Notes: generated by a model from the sequence alone, not told the origin. A stretch of DNA of 46,566 bases from Myxococcales bacterium (GCA_020430865.1 JAGQIY010000990.1:1-46566); one strand, 5' to 3'; positions 15,566-24,500 are shown, numbered from the stretch's first letter. Numbers and translations: made by a program.

Positions 15566-16330
15566 CTAGATCTTGATCTTGAAAGGGAAGCGCGCGAACT
15601 TGACGACGGGCACGGCCTGGCCGAGTTCGTTCTTCGCAGGGCTGAATGTCCAGCTCTTCACTGCTGCTTCGCAGACGCCGGTCAGCTCGGGCGGACCGCG
15701 CACGGCCTTGACCGCCGCGGTGCTCCCTGACTCGGTGATGACGTAGCGCACGACGACGACGCCTTCGATGCCCGCGGATCGCGCCGCGGACGGGTAGCTC
15801 GGGTAGGGACGGCTCTGGGCCACCGGCTGCACGGCGACCTCGTTGGCACGGAAGACCTTCTTCTTTTCGGGTTTCGGTGGCGGAGGCTTGGGCTTCTCGA
15901 CCGTGGGTTCGGCGGTCGGCTTGGGAGCGGGCTTTGCCACGCCTCTGCCGCGCCCACCACCTCCGGCGTTGGCGTAGGGATCGCCAGTGCCCGTGTCGTC
16001 GCCGACGGGAGCGTCGGTCTCCTTGGGCGCTTCCTTGGGGATCTCCTTGGGAACCACCAGCTTGGGCATGATGGGACCCGCTGCTCGTGGTGCCGGATCC
16101 GGATCGATCTCCTCTTCGGGTTCAGGCTCTGGCTCCGGCTCGGGAGTCTTGGCGAGCTGAACATCGACGATCTCGTCTTCCTCCTTGACGATCTCGGTGA
16201 CGTTGCCACCCGCGACCGTCAGGAATGCCAGGAGCCCCGACATGCAGAGGACGCCCATCGCGAAGCCTGCAGAGAGCCGTCCAAAACGGCCTGAATCGCC
16301 GTCTTCGTTCGTCCACGTCTTGGGGTCCAT
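15566..16330 (-). CDS. tonB: TonB energy-transducing protein
   Basis: A 254-residue periplasm-spanning protein that carries energy from ExbB/ExbD to outer-membrane receptors. It has a cytoplasmic N-terminus, one transmembrane anchor (about residues 20-42, AGFAMGVLCMSGLLAFLTVAG), a long Pro-rich spacer with EPEPEPEPEEE and KPKPPPPKPEKKK, a Gly-rich patch, and the C-terminal TonB fold (YPSYPSAARSAGIEGVVVVR, then VKSWTFSPA). It is the first gene of the leftward operon. A candidate Pho box (16358-16373) ends 27 nt before its ATG. It shares a 274-bp divergent promoter region with phoB1, which argues for shared control. Confidence 0.93.
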   Translation of the reverse strand: MDPKTWTNEDGDSGRFGRLSAGFAMGVLCMSGLLAFLTVAGGNVTEIVKEEDEIVDVQLAKTPEPEPEPEPEEEIDPDPAPRAAGPIMPKLVVPKEIPKEAPKETDAPVGDDTGTGDPYANAGGGGRGRGVAKPAPKPTAEPTVEKPKPPPPKPEKKKVFRANEVAVQPVAQSRPYPSYPSAARSAGIEGVVVVRYVITESGSTAAVKAVRGPPELTGVCEAAVKSWTFSPAKNELGQAVPVVKFARFPFKIKI

Positions 16331-16357
16331 TGGTGGTCGCGACCCTGCGCGTGTTCT

Positions 16358-16373
16358 GTGACGGCTCCGTGGC
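16358..16373 (-). promoter_or_regulatory. Candidate PhoB operator of the tonB-exbB-exbD-exbD operon
   Basis: Read leftward: GCCAC-GGAGCC-GTCAC, units 11 bp apart, ending 27 nt before the tonB ATG. The element matches that before the beta-helix lipoprotein in 14 of 16 positions. Confidence 0.5.
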
Positions 16374-16550
16374 GGTCGAGCAAAATGGCCGTAAAGGAAA
16401 GTCTGCTTGGCGTCACGAACGCTCCGATGCGTTTCAGCGCTGTCACATCACTCCAGACTCGTTGTTCTCGTCACGGAACACAGCGCCGACGGAGGTCAAG
16501 CGACACCTACGAGTCCAGCTGGAGCCGTCATCCACAGATTGTTCGAGAGC

Positions 16551-16577
16551 GCTACGCTCACGTCACCGGACAGTCAC
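16551..16577 (+). promoter_or_regulatory. Candidate PhoB operator of phoB1, three half-sites
   Basis: GCTAC (16551), GTCAC (16562) and GTCAC (16573) recur exactly every 11 bp. The last half-site ends 27 nt before the phoB1 ATG at 16605. This implies autoregulation. Confidence 0.6.
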
Positions 16578-16604
16578 GCTGCCTCGGTACTGCCACCGGC
16601 TCAG

Positions 16605-17288
16605 ATGACTCGCATTCTCGTCGTAGATGACGAAGAGGACATCCACACCGTCCTGCAATACAACCTGGAGCAGCTCGGCTACGAGGTCACCTCGGCGCTC
16701 ACGGGCAAGGAAGGGCTACGCCTATGCCGGGAAATGGTCCCGGATCTCGTGGTGTTGGACCTGATGCTGCCAGACCTTGCCGGCACGGAGATCTGTCGGC
16801 TGCTTCGTGCGAGCCCCGTGACCGCGCACATCCCGGTGATCATGTGTACAGCGCGCACCGAGGAGATCGATCGGGTCGTCGGCTTCGAGCTCGGCGCGGA
16901 CGACTACGTGACAAAGCCGTTCTCCATGCGCGAACTGGCTCTGCGAATCCGTGCGGTACTCCGTCGAAAATCGGGTCCGCCCCCGGCGAACGGCACGCTG
17001 GAGTTCGGCGACTTGCGCATCGATCGGGACGCGCATCGGGTCTGGGTGGGTGAGACCGAGGTCGAGCTGACGGCCCTGGAGTTCAAGCTCCTGGTGACGC
17101 TGTGTGAGCGGCGAGAGCGCGTTCAGAGCCGCTCGGTCTTGCTCGACAACGTCTGGGGAATGCGCGGGGACTCCTCCACGCGCACGGTCGACGCCCACGT
17201 GAAGCGCCTTCGAGAGAAGCTGGCACACGCCCGCAACCACATCGAGACGGTGCGCGGGGTCGGCTATCGCTTCACCGCACGGGGCTGA
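16605..17288 (+). CDS. phoB: PhoB-like response regulator, first copy
   Basis: A 227-residue OmpR/PhoB-type transcription regulator. The ATG at 16605 is chosen because the next residues (MTRILVVDDEED) start the receiver domain exactly; an upstream in-frame start would place the operator inside the gene. Receiver landmarks: D8-D9, phosphoacceptor D52 (LDLMLPD), T82 and K104 (DDYVTKP). The C-terminal winged helix includes ELTALEFKLLVTL, the recognition helix [16 protein letters not shown] and the closing VRGVGYRF. No clear Shine-Dalgarno sequence precedes the start, so the mRNA may have a very short leader. It is followed by a 9-bp hairpin at its stop codon (17285-17310) and then by a closely related second copy. 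It presumably acts with the PhoR encoded downstream. Confidence 0.87.
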   Translation: MTRILVVDDEEDIHTVLQYNLEQLGYEVTSALTGKEGLRLCREMVPDLVVLDLMLPDLAGTEICRLLRASPVTAHIPVIMCTARTEEIDRVVGFELGADDYVTKPFSMRELALRIRAVLRRKSGPPPANGTLEFGDLRIDRDAHRVWVGETEVELTALEFKLLVTLCERRERVQSRSVLLDNVWGMRGDSSTRTVDAHVKRLREKLAHARNHIETVRGVGYRFTARG

Positions 17289-17310
17289 TCCAGCTCCTCA
17301 CCTGGATCGG
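17285..17310 (+). terminator. Hairpin overlapping the phoB1 stop codon
   Basis: CTGATCCAG (17285-17293) can pair with CTGGATCGG (17302-17310) around an 8-nt loop, with one G-T pair. No U-run follows. It may reduce read-through into phoB2, which has its own candidate promoter. Confidence 0.35.
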
Positions 17311-17438
17311 CTCTCGAGCGCAGAAGAAGGTACTTTCGTGCGTGTCGTGCCGGGTTTGGGGGTGAGGGGGGCAGCGTCGGGAGTCAGCCACGGGCCTTCG
17401 AGGCGCATGTCCTGGCGTCGGGTTTCGGCCCCGGATAG

Positions 17439-17465
17439 GCTCCCTATCTGTCACGTGAGCGTCAC
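17439..17465 (+). promoter_or_regulatory. Candidate PhoB operator of phoB2
   Basis: GCTCC (17439), GTCAC (17450) and GTCAC (17461) recur every 11 bp; in 7+4 form CTGTCAC-GTGA-GCGTCAC is close to the classical Pho box. The last half-site ends 27 nt before the phoB2 ATG. Confidence 0.6.
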
Positions 17466-17492
17466 ACTGAGGCGTTACTCAGGGGCAACCCA

Positions 17493-18197
17493 ATGGCCAG
17501 AATTGTCGTCGTCGAAGACGAAACCGATCTCCAAGAAGTCCTACGTTACAACTTGGAGCAAGTAGGACACGAAGTACTCCAGGCGCTGCGAGGCACCGAG
17601 GCGCTGAACCTCGTCCGCGAGAAGCGCCCGAACCTCGTCTTGCTCGACCTGATGCTCCCCGACATGCCGGGCACCGAGGTCTGCAAGGCGATCAAGGACA
17701 ACTCGGCGACTCGCGGAGTGCCCGTGATCATGCTCACCGCCAAGGGTGAAGAGATCGATCGCGTGGTGGGCTTCGAGCTCGGCGCTGACGACTACGTGAT
17801 CAAGCCCTTCAGTGTGCGAGAGCTGCTCCTGCGCATCAACGCAGTATTGCGCCGCGCGGAATCGGGGGGCGACATCAAGGAAGACGTGGTCGAGTTCGGC
17901 TGCCTCAAGTTCGCCCGAGACGCGCATCGGGTCTGGGTCGACGACGCGCTCGTCGATCTGACCGCGCTCGAGTTCCGGCTCCTGACCACGCTCTACGATC
18001 GCAAGAATAGGGTTCAGTCGCGGGGCACGCTGCTCGAGGACGTGTGGGGCATGGACTCCAGCATCACGACTCGCACCGTGGACACTCACGTCAAGCGTCT
18101 GCGAGAGAAGCTGGCCAACGCACGCGACTACATCGAGACCGTGCGTGGCGTGGGCTATCGCTTCGTAGGCACGCCGGACGAGGCGGCGATGCATTGA
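17493..18197 (+). CDS. phoB: PhoB-like response regulator, second copy
   Basis: A 234-residue regulator with the same layout and residue numbering as phoB1: E8-D9, D52, T82, K104, then a winged helix with [29 protein letters not shown] and [10 protein letters not shown]. Long stretches are identical to the first copy ([17 protein letters not shown]), so the pair arose by tandem duplication, but the alpha-4/beta-5 region and the domain linker differ. The stop codon overlaps the TTG start of the following histidine kinase by 4 bp, which marks this copy as the kinase's operon partner. AGGGG lies upstream of the ATG. The Pho box indicates autoregulation. Confidence 0.9.
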   Translation: MARIVVVEDETDLQEVLRYNLEQVGHEVLQALRGTEALNLVREKRPNLVLLDLMLPDMPGTEVCKAIKDNSATRGVPVIMLTAKGEEIDRVVGFELGADDYVIKPFSVRELLLRINAVLRRAESGGDIKEDVVEFGCLKFARDAHRVWVDDALVDLTALEFRLLTTLYDRKNRVQSRGTLLEDVWGMDSSITTRTVDTHVKRLREKLANARDYIETVRGVGYRFVGTPDEAAMH

Positions 18198-20020
18198 AGC
18201 TGGGTCTACGAGCGAAGCTCACGCTCGTTGCTCTGTTGCTGATCGGCGTCGCCATCACGGCGGCGTTCCTGTTCATGCGTCGCGAGGTGCACACCGTCCT
18301 GGTGGACCACATGACGCGCGACCTGGTGACGCGCGCCGAGCTGATCGCCGACCAGGTCAGCGAAGTTCGCCTGGGAGATCGGGACGTAGAGGCTTGGGAT
18401 GCCCTGGCGGATCGCCTCGGCAAGGCCTCGAAGGCGCGAGTCACCTTGATCGCGGCGGATGGTCAGGTGCTCGGCGACTCGGAGGTACCCGTCGCGGACC
18501 TGGCAGACATCGAGAACCACCGCGAGCGACCGGAGGTGGCCGACGCGCTCAGCAGTGGACGGGGCATCTCGGAGCGCACCAGCGCGACGATCGGGCAGAG
18601 CCAGCTGTATGTCGCGGTGCCAGTCAAGCGCACTGCGCCGGGAGGTCCCCGGGTTGCGCGGCTCTCGATTCAGCTCGAGGAGGTCCAGGGCGCGCTGCAG
18701 TCACTGGAGAAGGGACTGCTCCTCGCATCCATCCTGGGCTTGGCCATTGCCGTGCTGCTCGCCAGCTTCGCTGCCAAGAGCCTCGCCAACACCGCGACTC
18801 ACCTCACCGAGGTGGCGCGCCGCATGGCCGATGGCGACCTCACCGCGCGAGCGCGGGTGCGCAAGGAGGACGAGCTCGGGCCCCTCGGCGCTGGGCTCGA
18901 CCTGCTCGCGACGAACCTCTCCACGACGCTCGACGAGCTGACCAGCGAGCGCGACAAGATGAGCAGCATCCTCGAGAGCATGCGCGAGGGTGTGATGCTG
19001 ATCGATCCGTCCGGTCACATTCAGCACGTGAACCCCGCGCTGCGAGAGATGCTGTTGCTGAACCAGGACGTCGTGGGCAAGACCCTGCTCGAGACGGTCC
19101 GCCAGTCCGAGCTGCACGAGCTGCTCGAGAGCGCCAAGAAGTCTCGCAAGCCTGGCAGCGGCGAGATCGAGGTACGAGGACTGAAGCCGCGCACGTTGCT
19201 GGTGCAGGTGCAGCCCGTGCCCGAGCAGGGCTGGCTGCTGGTATTCCTGGACGTCACCGAGATGCGGCGACTCGAAGGCATGCGCCGGGACTTCGTCGCG
19301 AACGTTTCCCACGAGCTCCGCACTCCCGTGGCGTCCATCCACTCGGCGGCCGAGACCCTGATGGGCGGGGCCAAGGACGACGCGAAGGTCGCGGGACGCT
19401 TCATCGACATCATCGATCGCAACGCCATCCGCTTGAGGGATCTGGTGGAGGACCTGTTGAGCCTGTCCAGCATCGAGTCGGGCTCCTTCCGCTTGCGCAA
19501 GGAGCCCTTGGCGCTGCGCCCCTTCGTGCTCCAGGTGCTGGGCATGTTCGACGGGCGCATCAAGAACCGCGATCTCGAGATCAAGCTGGAGTTCGAGGAC
19601 GAGCTCCCGTGCGTGCGAGCCGACGGGCGGGCGATGGAGCACATCCTGAGCAACCTGGTGGACAACGCCATCAAGTACACCTCGGATGGTGACGCGGTGC
19701 GCATCGTGGCGAAGCGGGTCGGAGAGATGGTGGAGATCTCCGTCGCGGATACCGGTCCCGGGGTCCCGGAAGAGCACCTCGCGAGGCTCTTTGAACGATT
19801 TTACCGTGTGGATAAAGGGCGCTCCCGGGATCTCGGGGGCACCGGGCTTGGCCTGTCCATCGTCAAGCATCTGGTCGAGGCGCACGGCGGCAACGTGGGC
19901 GTCGAGAGCGCCCTCGGAAAGGGAGCGCGCTTCTGGGTGACGCTACCGGTGGCCCCCGACGAGCTGAAGAGCCATCCCTCGGCCAGCGCGATTCCGATCC
20001 CCGCGGACCGACTGCACTAG
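18194..20020 (+). CDS. phoR: PhoR-like sensor histidine kinase
   Basis: A membrane histidine kinase of 608 residues, the likely partner of the phoB copies. The start is placed at TTG 18194, which overlaps the phoB2 stop (TTGA); the next in-frame ATG upstream lies 150 bp inside phoB2. Domains: transmembrane segment 1 (about 8-26), a periplasmic or extracytoplasmic region of about 145 residues, transmembrane segment 2 (about 172-190), HAMP, a PAS-like domain ([17 protein letters not shown]), HisKA with phosphoacceptor His about 373 ([15 protein letters not shown]), and the ATPase with N-box [32 protein letters not shown] and [14 protein letters not shown]. The sizeable periplasmic region is larger than in E. 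coli PhoR. Confidence 0.9.
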   Translation: MKLGLRAKLTLVALLLIGVAITAAFLFMRREVHTVLVDHMTRDLVTRAELIADQVSEVRLGDRDVEAWDALADRLGKASKARVTLIAADGQVLGDSEVPVADLADIENHRERPEVADALSSGRGISERTSATIGQSQLYVAVPVKRTAPGGPRVARLSIQLEEVQGALQSLEKGLLLASILGLAIAVLLASFAAKSLANTATHLTEVARRMADGDLTARARVRKEDELGPLGAGLDLLATNLSTTLDELTSERDKMSSILESMREGVMLIDPSGHIQHVNPALREMLLLNQDVVGKTLLETVRQSELHELLESAKKSRKPGSGEIEVRGLKPRTLLVQVQPVPEQGWLLVFLDVTEMRRLEGMRRDFVANVSHELRTPVASIHSAAETLMGGAKDDAKVAGRFIDIIDRNAIRLRDLVEDLLSLSSIESGSFRLRKEPLALRPFVLQVLGMFDGRIKNRDLEIKLEFEDELPCVRADGRAMEHILSNLVDNAIKYTSDGDAVRIVAKRVGEMVEISVADTGPGVPEEHLARLFERFYRVDKGRSRDLGGTGLGLSIVKHLVEAHGGNVGVESALGKGARFWVTLPVAPDELKSHPSASAIPIPADRLH

Positions 20021-20455
20021 CCAGCTAGTGGTCTGACCAGCGCGCGGAGGAGCAAACGCGTGCTTCCCTGGCCTGTACGCCACGCTGATTGAGGCGAGGT
20101 CGCGCTCTCACCCCCGAAAAATCACGAAGAAGCGTCCAAGGGGGCGGGCTTCGTCACGGACCAAGAGACCACGAGGGCGGGTCGAAACCTGGATTGGCTG
20201 ACTCCATCGGCCCGCAAATCGATGCTGCGTCGTGCAAACCGCGCGGTAGGGCCAGCACGCCTCGTGCCCGGGCGAGTGAGCGCCGTCGAAGTCGCGGCAT
20301 GGTCAAGCGCCCGGAGCCAGGTTACGCTTGAACATCCGTTGAGCTTCATCGGGCATCCCAGTGGGCTGGCGGGTCGAACACTCCGAGTGTTGTTGGCGCC
20401 CTTGCGGGCCTTGGAGGGGAACCATCCCGGACACCAGCGGTGAACCGGGCGCCCC
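20021..20455. other. Gap between phoR and phoU
   Basis: About 435 bp with no gene seen; in particular no pst phosphate-transporter gene. It contains a GGGGGTGAG motif on the minus strand (20107-20115) and a short hairpin AACACT-CCG-AGTGTT (20377-20391). Confidence 0.6.
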
Positions 20456-21148
20456 GTGATCGAGTTCATGTCGAGACTCCACACCGACCGCGAATACGAG
20501 AAAGAGCTGGCTGCGCTGAGAGAGCGCGTGCTGCTCATGGGCTCGCGTGTGGAAGAGATGGTGCATGACGCGATGCAGGCGTTCGCGACTCGTGACGCTG
20601 GACTCGCACGCTCGACCTCCACCATCGACGCTCAGATCGATCGCCTGGAAGTCGATATCGACGAGCGCTGTTTGCGCTTGCTGGCGAGGCGTCAACCCGT
20701 GGCGGGCGATCTGCGCTTCATCACCACCGCGCTCAAGCTGGTGACCGATCTCGAGCGGATCGGAGATCTCGCCTCCAACATCTGCGAGCGGACGATCGAG
20801 CTGTGTGGACATCCACCGCTGGACGTCGAGACGGACTTGCCCGAGATGGCCCACGTCACCTCCGGCATGCTCAGGGACTGCCTGGACGCGTTCGTCACCA
20901 AGGACGTCGCCAAGGCGCAGCGAGTGATGGAGCGCGACTCGCTGGTAGACGCTGCCTACGCTCAGACGTTTCCCGCGCTCAGCGCGCAGATGACCTCTGA
21001 CCCGGACAACGCCCAGCGCTTGCTCTCGGTGGCGCGCTACCTGGAGCGCATCGCGGACCACACCACGAACATCGCCGAGATGGTGGTCTTCATGGTCGCT
21101 GGCACCGACGTGCGACACAACCAGCAGGTCGCGACCGGAACCGCCTGA
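20456..21148 (+). CDS. phoU: PhoU-family phosphate signalling protein
   Basis: A 230-residue cytoplasmic helical protein that normally represses the Pho response by linking the Pst transporter to PhoR. Two PhoU repeats are visible, each with its metal-binding motif: LVTDLERIGDLASNI in the first and ARYLERIADHTTNIAEM in the second. The start is either GTG 20456 or ATG 20468; neither has a clear ribosome binding site. It lies 435 bp downstream of phoR on the same strand and is not followed or preceded by pst genes here, so the transporter must be encoded elsewhere if present. Confidence 0.92.
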   Translation: MIEFMSRLHTDREYEKELAALRERVLLMGSRVEEMVHDAMQAFATRDAGLARSTSTIDAQIDRLEVDIDERCLRLLARRQPVAGDLRFITTALKLVTDLERIGDLASNICERTIELCGHPPLDVETDLPEMAHVTSGMLRDCLDAFVTKDVAKAQRVMERDSLVDAAYAQTFPALSAQMTSDPDNAQRLLSVARYLERIADHTTNIAEMVVFMVAGTDVRHNQQVATGTA

Positions 21149-21227
21149 ACGGCGGCCTCAGGGCTCCTTCAGACAACGCTCAGGCTACGCTCAAGCAGAC
21201 TCTGACGAGGCGGCGCATGCTGGGAGC

Positions 21228-21905
21228 GTGGAAAATCAAGATCTCCAAGAGCTGAGCGTGGGTGAGGAGCTGCGTCGCATGCCGATTCAGCGTCGTGCCC
21301 GCAACACGGTCGAGGTCATCCTGACCGCGGCGGAGCGAGTGCTGCTCGAGCGGGGCTATGAAGGCCTCTCCACCACGCAGGTCGCCAAGGTGGCTGGCGT
21401 CGGGATCGGCAGCCTGTACCAGTACTTCTCCGGTAAGCGTGAGCTGGTGCGCAGTCTCTTCGCCAGTCAATCTGGTTGGTTCGAGCAGCAGCTGGCCGAG
21501 CTGAGCTGCGATCGGCTGCCTCGTCTCGGGCGCTTGTTACTCGAGCGGCGGCGACGCGATCGCACGCTGTTTCGCGCCGCGGCCGATGGTGCCGTGTGTG
21601 ACCCGAGCTTTGCTGCCATCACCGCTGCCCTCGAGCGCTGCGCTCCGGAACTCAGCGAGATCGAGCGTTTCCTCGCGGCTTCCGCGCTGAGCGGGGCCGT
21701 GGACCGCGTGGCCCTGGAGCGCCCGCAGATGCTCGAGAGCGCGGAGCTCGAGGCCGCGCTCTCCGCGCTGGTGCGGCGGGTGCTGCCTCAGACGCCGAGC
21801 GTGCCAGATGTCGTGAGCTGCTCGACGACGCGCTCTGCCAGCGCATCCGTGTCTGCTCTGGGGGCGGCAGCCGGTGCTTCGGGTTGCTCGCCCGTTCCCA
21901 GCTGA
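21228..21905 (+). CDS. TetR-family transcription regulator
   Basis: A 225-residue regulator starting at GTG 21228. The N-terminal helix-turn-helix is clear: RARNTVEVILTAAERVLLER, then GYEGLSTTQVAKVAGVGIGSLYQYFSGKRELV. The C-terminal ligand-binding part (from about residue 80) has no recognisable ligand signature. The last part (about residues 188-225, Ser/Ala-rich) is unusual because its DNA overlaps the 3' end of cysN on the other strand by 118 bp. The target genes are unknown; it is not divergent from any neighbour, so simple autorepression is as likely as anything. Confidence 0.85.
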   Translation: MENQDLQELSVGEELRRMPIQRRARNTVEVILTAAERVLLERGYEGLSTTQVAKVAGVGIGSLYQYFSGKRELVRSLFASQSGWFEQQLAELSCDRLPRLGRLLLERRRRDRTLFRAAADGAVCDPSFAAITAALERCAPELSEIERFLAASALSGAVDRVALERPQMLESAELEAALSALVRRVLPQTPSVPDVVSCSTTRSASASVSALGAAAGASGCSPVPS

Positions 21906-23527
21906 GGCTTGGCGTGTCGATGGCTGCCCAGGCGCTGTGTGACGAGGTCCGGGAGCTCTCCAGCCCAGACGACGACCGCCCCGAGCGCCAGTAGTCGCTC
22001 GATCGTAGCCCACGCGGCCTCGGGGGTGTGCGCTTGCTCGGGGCCCATGGAGATGGCCACGTAGTTCCGATCGAAGAGCACGCGCTCCACCGCGAACGCT
22101 AGGGACTTCATCTCGGAAGGATCCCCCGCCAGCTCGATCAACGCCGGCGCGTGGCCCAGGCGACGCCGCCGCTCCCCCGCGGAGACCTGTGTGTGATCGT
22201 CCCCCATGCTGGTCGAGCCGCGCTGCACCGAGTCGGCGATCATGCCGGCGGCGACGGTGTCGTTGGTGACCGAGTCGATCACGATGAACGCACCGGTCGC
22301 GCGGTTTCGCGCGTAGCTGTCGATGAACAGCGGTCGATGCGCGCGGATGCGGACGCGACCGATCTCGTTGAGCTCGAGACCTCCCGCCGGGGTGGGCTCC
22401 AGCGTCTCGAGATCGGTGTGGCTGAGCACCTCTTGAACCTCGGCGCGAACGTACTGAGCCGTGTGCTTGATGAAGTAGCTCCTGCCCAGATCCAGGGGCG
22501 TCTCGCTCATCCACACCAACATGGCGTCGAAGTCTTGAGCGACCTGAGGACGCTCGCTGGCGTGGACCAGCATGTCGCCTCGGCTGACGTCCACCTCGTC
22601 CTCCAGACGCAGCGTGACGCTCATCGGAGCGAAGGCCTCTTCGATGGATCCATCGAAGGTGTCGATGCTCTTGACGCGACTCGTGCGGAGCGAGGGCAGG
22701 ACAAGGACTTCGTCGCCGCACTGAATCCGTCCGGAAGCGATCTGACCGGCGAACCCGCGATAGTCGAGATTGGGACGCAGCACGTACTGCACCGGGAACC
22801 GCATGTCCCGCAGGTTGCGGTCCTCCGCGATGGGCACCGTCTCCAGGTGAGCGAGCAGGGTCTTGCCCCCTGCGTCGCTGTACCAGCGCATGCTCTCCGC
22901 TGGATGAACCACGTTGTGTCCCCTCAACGCGCTGATCGGAATGAAGGTGACGTCCTTGAAGCCGAGCCGGCGGGCGAACTCGGTGAACTCGCCACGGATC
23001 GTCTCGAAGCGCTGCTGGTCATAGTCCACCAGGTCCATCTTGTTGATGCAGACGAAGAGGTGGGGGATCCCCAGGAGCGACGCGATGTAGGCGTGCCGCC
23101 GCGACTGCTGCAGAACCCCCAGGCGCGCGTCGATCAGAATGATCGCGACGTTCGCGGTGGAGGCGCCGGTCGCCATGTTGCGCGTGTACTGCACGTGCCC
23201 AGGGGTGTCCGCGATGATGAACTTGCGCTTCTCCGTGGAGAAATAGCGGTACGCGACGTCGATGGTGATGCCCTGCTCTCGCTCCGCCTTGAGGCCGTCG
23301 GTGAAGAGCGAGAAATCAATCTCCACATCGGCCTGCTTCGAGGCACGCTTCACGGCCGAGAGCTGATCTTCGTACACGCCGTGGGTGTCGTGGAGCAGGC
23401 GGCCGATCAGCGTGGACTTGCCATCGTCCACGCTACCGACGGCCACGAATCGGAGCAGCTCCTTGCTTTGGTGCTGTTCCAGGTAGGCTTCGATGTCTTG
23501 CTCGATGAGCTCGGAGTGGTGACTCAT
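21788..23527 (-). CDS. cysN: Sulfate adenylyltransferase subunit 1 (CysN) with degenerate APS-kinase-like tail
   Basis: The GTPase subunit of ATP sulfurylase, which with CysD makes APS from ATP and sulfate. GTPase motifs are intact: GSVDDGKST (about 31-39), DTPGHVQYTRNM and NKMD, followed by two beta-barrel domains to about residue 425. The rest of the 579 residues resembles an APS kinase (CysC) domain: HAPALIELAG, then GDPSEMKS at 468-475 where a P-loop GxxGxGKS would be expected, then LAFAVERVLFDRNYVAISMG and LALGAVVVWAG. The P-loop is destroyed and the domain shortened, so it cannot be an ordinary kinase. A 40-residue Ala/Glu-rich tail follows. It is 40 nt downstream of cysD. Its 3' end overlaps the TetR gene antisense. 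Confidence 0.92.
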   Translation of the reverse strand: MSHHSELIEQDIEAYLEQHQSKELLRFVAVGSVDDGKSTLIGRLLHDTHGVYEDQLSAVKRASKQADVEIDFSLFTDGLKAEREQGITIDVAYRYFSTEKRKFIIADTPGHVQYTRNMATGASTANVAIILIDARLGVLQQSRRHAYIASLLGIPHLFVCINKMDLVDYDQQRFETIRGEFTEFARRLGFKDVTFIPISALRGHNVVHPAESMRWYSDAGGKTLLAHLETVPIAEDRNLRDMRFPVQYVLRPNLDYRGFAGQIASGRIQCGDEVLVLPSLRTSRVKSIDTFDGSIEEAFAPMSVTLRLEDEVDVSRGDMLVHASERPQVAQDFDAMLVWMSETPLDLGRSYFIKHTAQYVRAEVQEVLSHTDLETLEPTPAGGLELNEIGRVRIRAHRPLFIDSYARNRATGAFIVIDSVTNDTVAAGMIADSVQRGSTSMGDDHTQVSAGERRRRLGHAPALIELAGDPSEMKSLAFAVERVLFDRNYVAISMGPEQAHTPEAAWATIERLLALGAVVVWAGELPDLVTQRLGSHRHAKPQLGTGEQPEAPAAAPRADTDALAERVVEQLTTSGTLGV

Positions 23528-23567
23528 TGGCGGCGACTTCCCTGACGTTGCTGGCTGACGAGGCGCA

Positions 23568-24500
23568 CTAGAAGTAGCCCTCGCGCTTCTTGGTCTCCAT
23601 CGAGCCCTCTTCGTCGAAGTCGATCAGCCGACCACCGCGCTCGGAGAATGGGGTGAGGAGCATCTCACGGATGATCTCGGGGAGCGTCGTCGCGTCTGAG
23701 CGCATCGCGCCGGTGAGCGGATAGCAACCAAGGGTGCGAAAGCGCACCCGCTCCAGCTTTGCCTGCTCCCCCGGGAGCAGACGCATGCGCGCGTCGTCGA
23801 CCATCACCAGCTGACCGTCCCGCTCGACGACGGGGCGCTCGGCGGCGTAGTAGAGCGGGACGATCGGAATATTTTCTCTGTGGATATACAGCCAGATGTC
23901 CAGCTCGGTCCAGTTGGAGAGCGGGAACACGCGGATGCTCTGGCCCTTGGTGATCTTGCCGTTGTACAGGTTCCAGAGTTCCGGGCGCTGGTTCTTCGGA
24001 TCCCAGGTTCCGTGCTCGTCACGGAACGAATAGATGCGCTCCTTCGCCCGGCTCTTCTCCTCGTCTCGACGGGCTCCGCCGAAGGCGGCGTCGTACCCGC
24101 CGGCGGCGAGGGCCTGGAGCAGCGCCTGCGTCTTCATGATGGTGGTGTACTTCTGGCTGCCGTAGTCGAACGGATTGACGTTCTGGGCCTTGCCCTCCTG
24201 ATTGGTGTGGACGATCAGGTCCAGACCGAGCTCGGCGCAGTAGGCGTCGCGGAAGTCCGTCATCGCCTTGAATTTCCACGTGGTATCAATGTGGAGCAAG
24301 GGGAAGGGCAGTTTCCCCGGGTGGAATGCCTTCTGCGCGAGACGCAGCATGACCGAGGAGTCCTTGCCGATGGAGTACAGCATCACGGGGTTGTCGAACT
24401 CCGCGGCGACCTCGCGGATGATGTGGATGCTCTCGGCTTCGAGTTGCCTGAGGTGAGTCAGGCGTTGAGTCAGCAGGGGGGGGTTCACGGCGCGCTCCAT
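23568..24500 (-). CDS. cysD: Sulfate adenylyltransferase subunit 2 (CysD)
   Basis: The catalytic subunit of ATP sulfurylase. The ATG at 24500 gives 310 residues, close to the E. coli length of 302, and aligns the family N-terminus ([20 protein letters not shown]); an ATG at 24521 is also possible and neither has a strong ribosome binding site. The PP-loop motif [10 protein letters not shown], the segment [17 protein letters not shown], and the C-terminal [14 protein letters not shown] with [13 protein letters not shown] are all intact. The bases upstream (about 24525-24640) are distinctly A/T-rich, unlike the rest of the window, and probably hold the cysDN promoter. Confidence 0.95.
   Translation of the reverse strand: MERAVNPPLLTQRLTHLRQLEAESIHIIREVAAEFDNPVMLYSIGKDSSVMLRLAQKAFHPGKLPFPLLHIDTTWKFKAMTDFRDAYCAELGLDLIVHTNQEGKAQNVNPFDYGSQKYTTIMKTQALLQALAAGGYDAAFGGARRDEEKSRAKERIYSFRDEHGTWDPKNQRPELWNLYNGKITKGQSIRVFPLSNWTELDIWLYIHRENIPIVPLYYAAERPVVERDGQLVMVDDARMRLLPGEQAKLERVRFRTLGCYPLTGAMRSDATTLPEIIREMLLTPFSERGGRLIDFDEEGSMETKKREGYF

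Noticed and set aside
21175..21194. Direct repeat ACGCTCA-GGCT-ACGCTCA before the TetR gene as a Pho box
   Set aside because: The 7+4+7 spacing fits, but the half-site does not match the G-Y-Y-A-C consensus of the other elements.
22151..23545. Plus-strand frame opposite cysN
   Set aside because: Shadow of a highly conserved gene; no recognisable protein.
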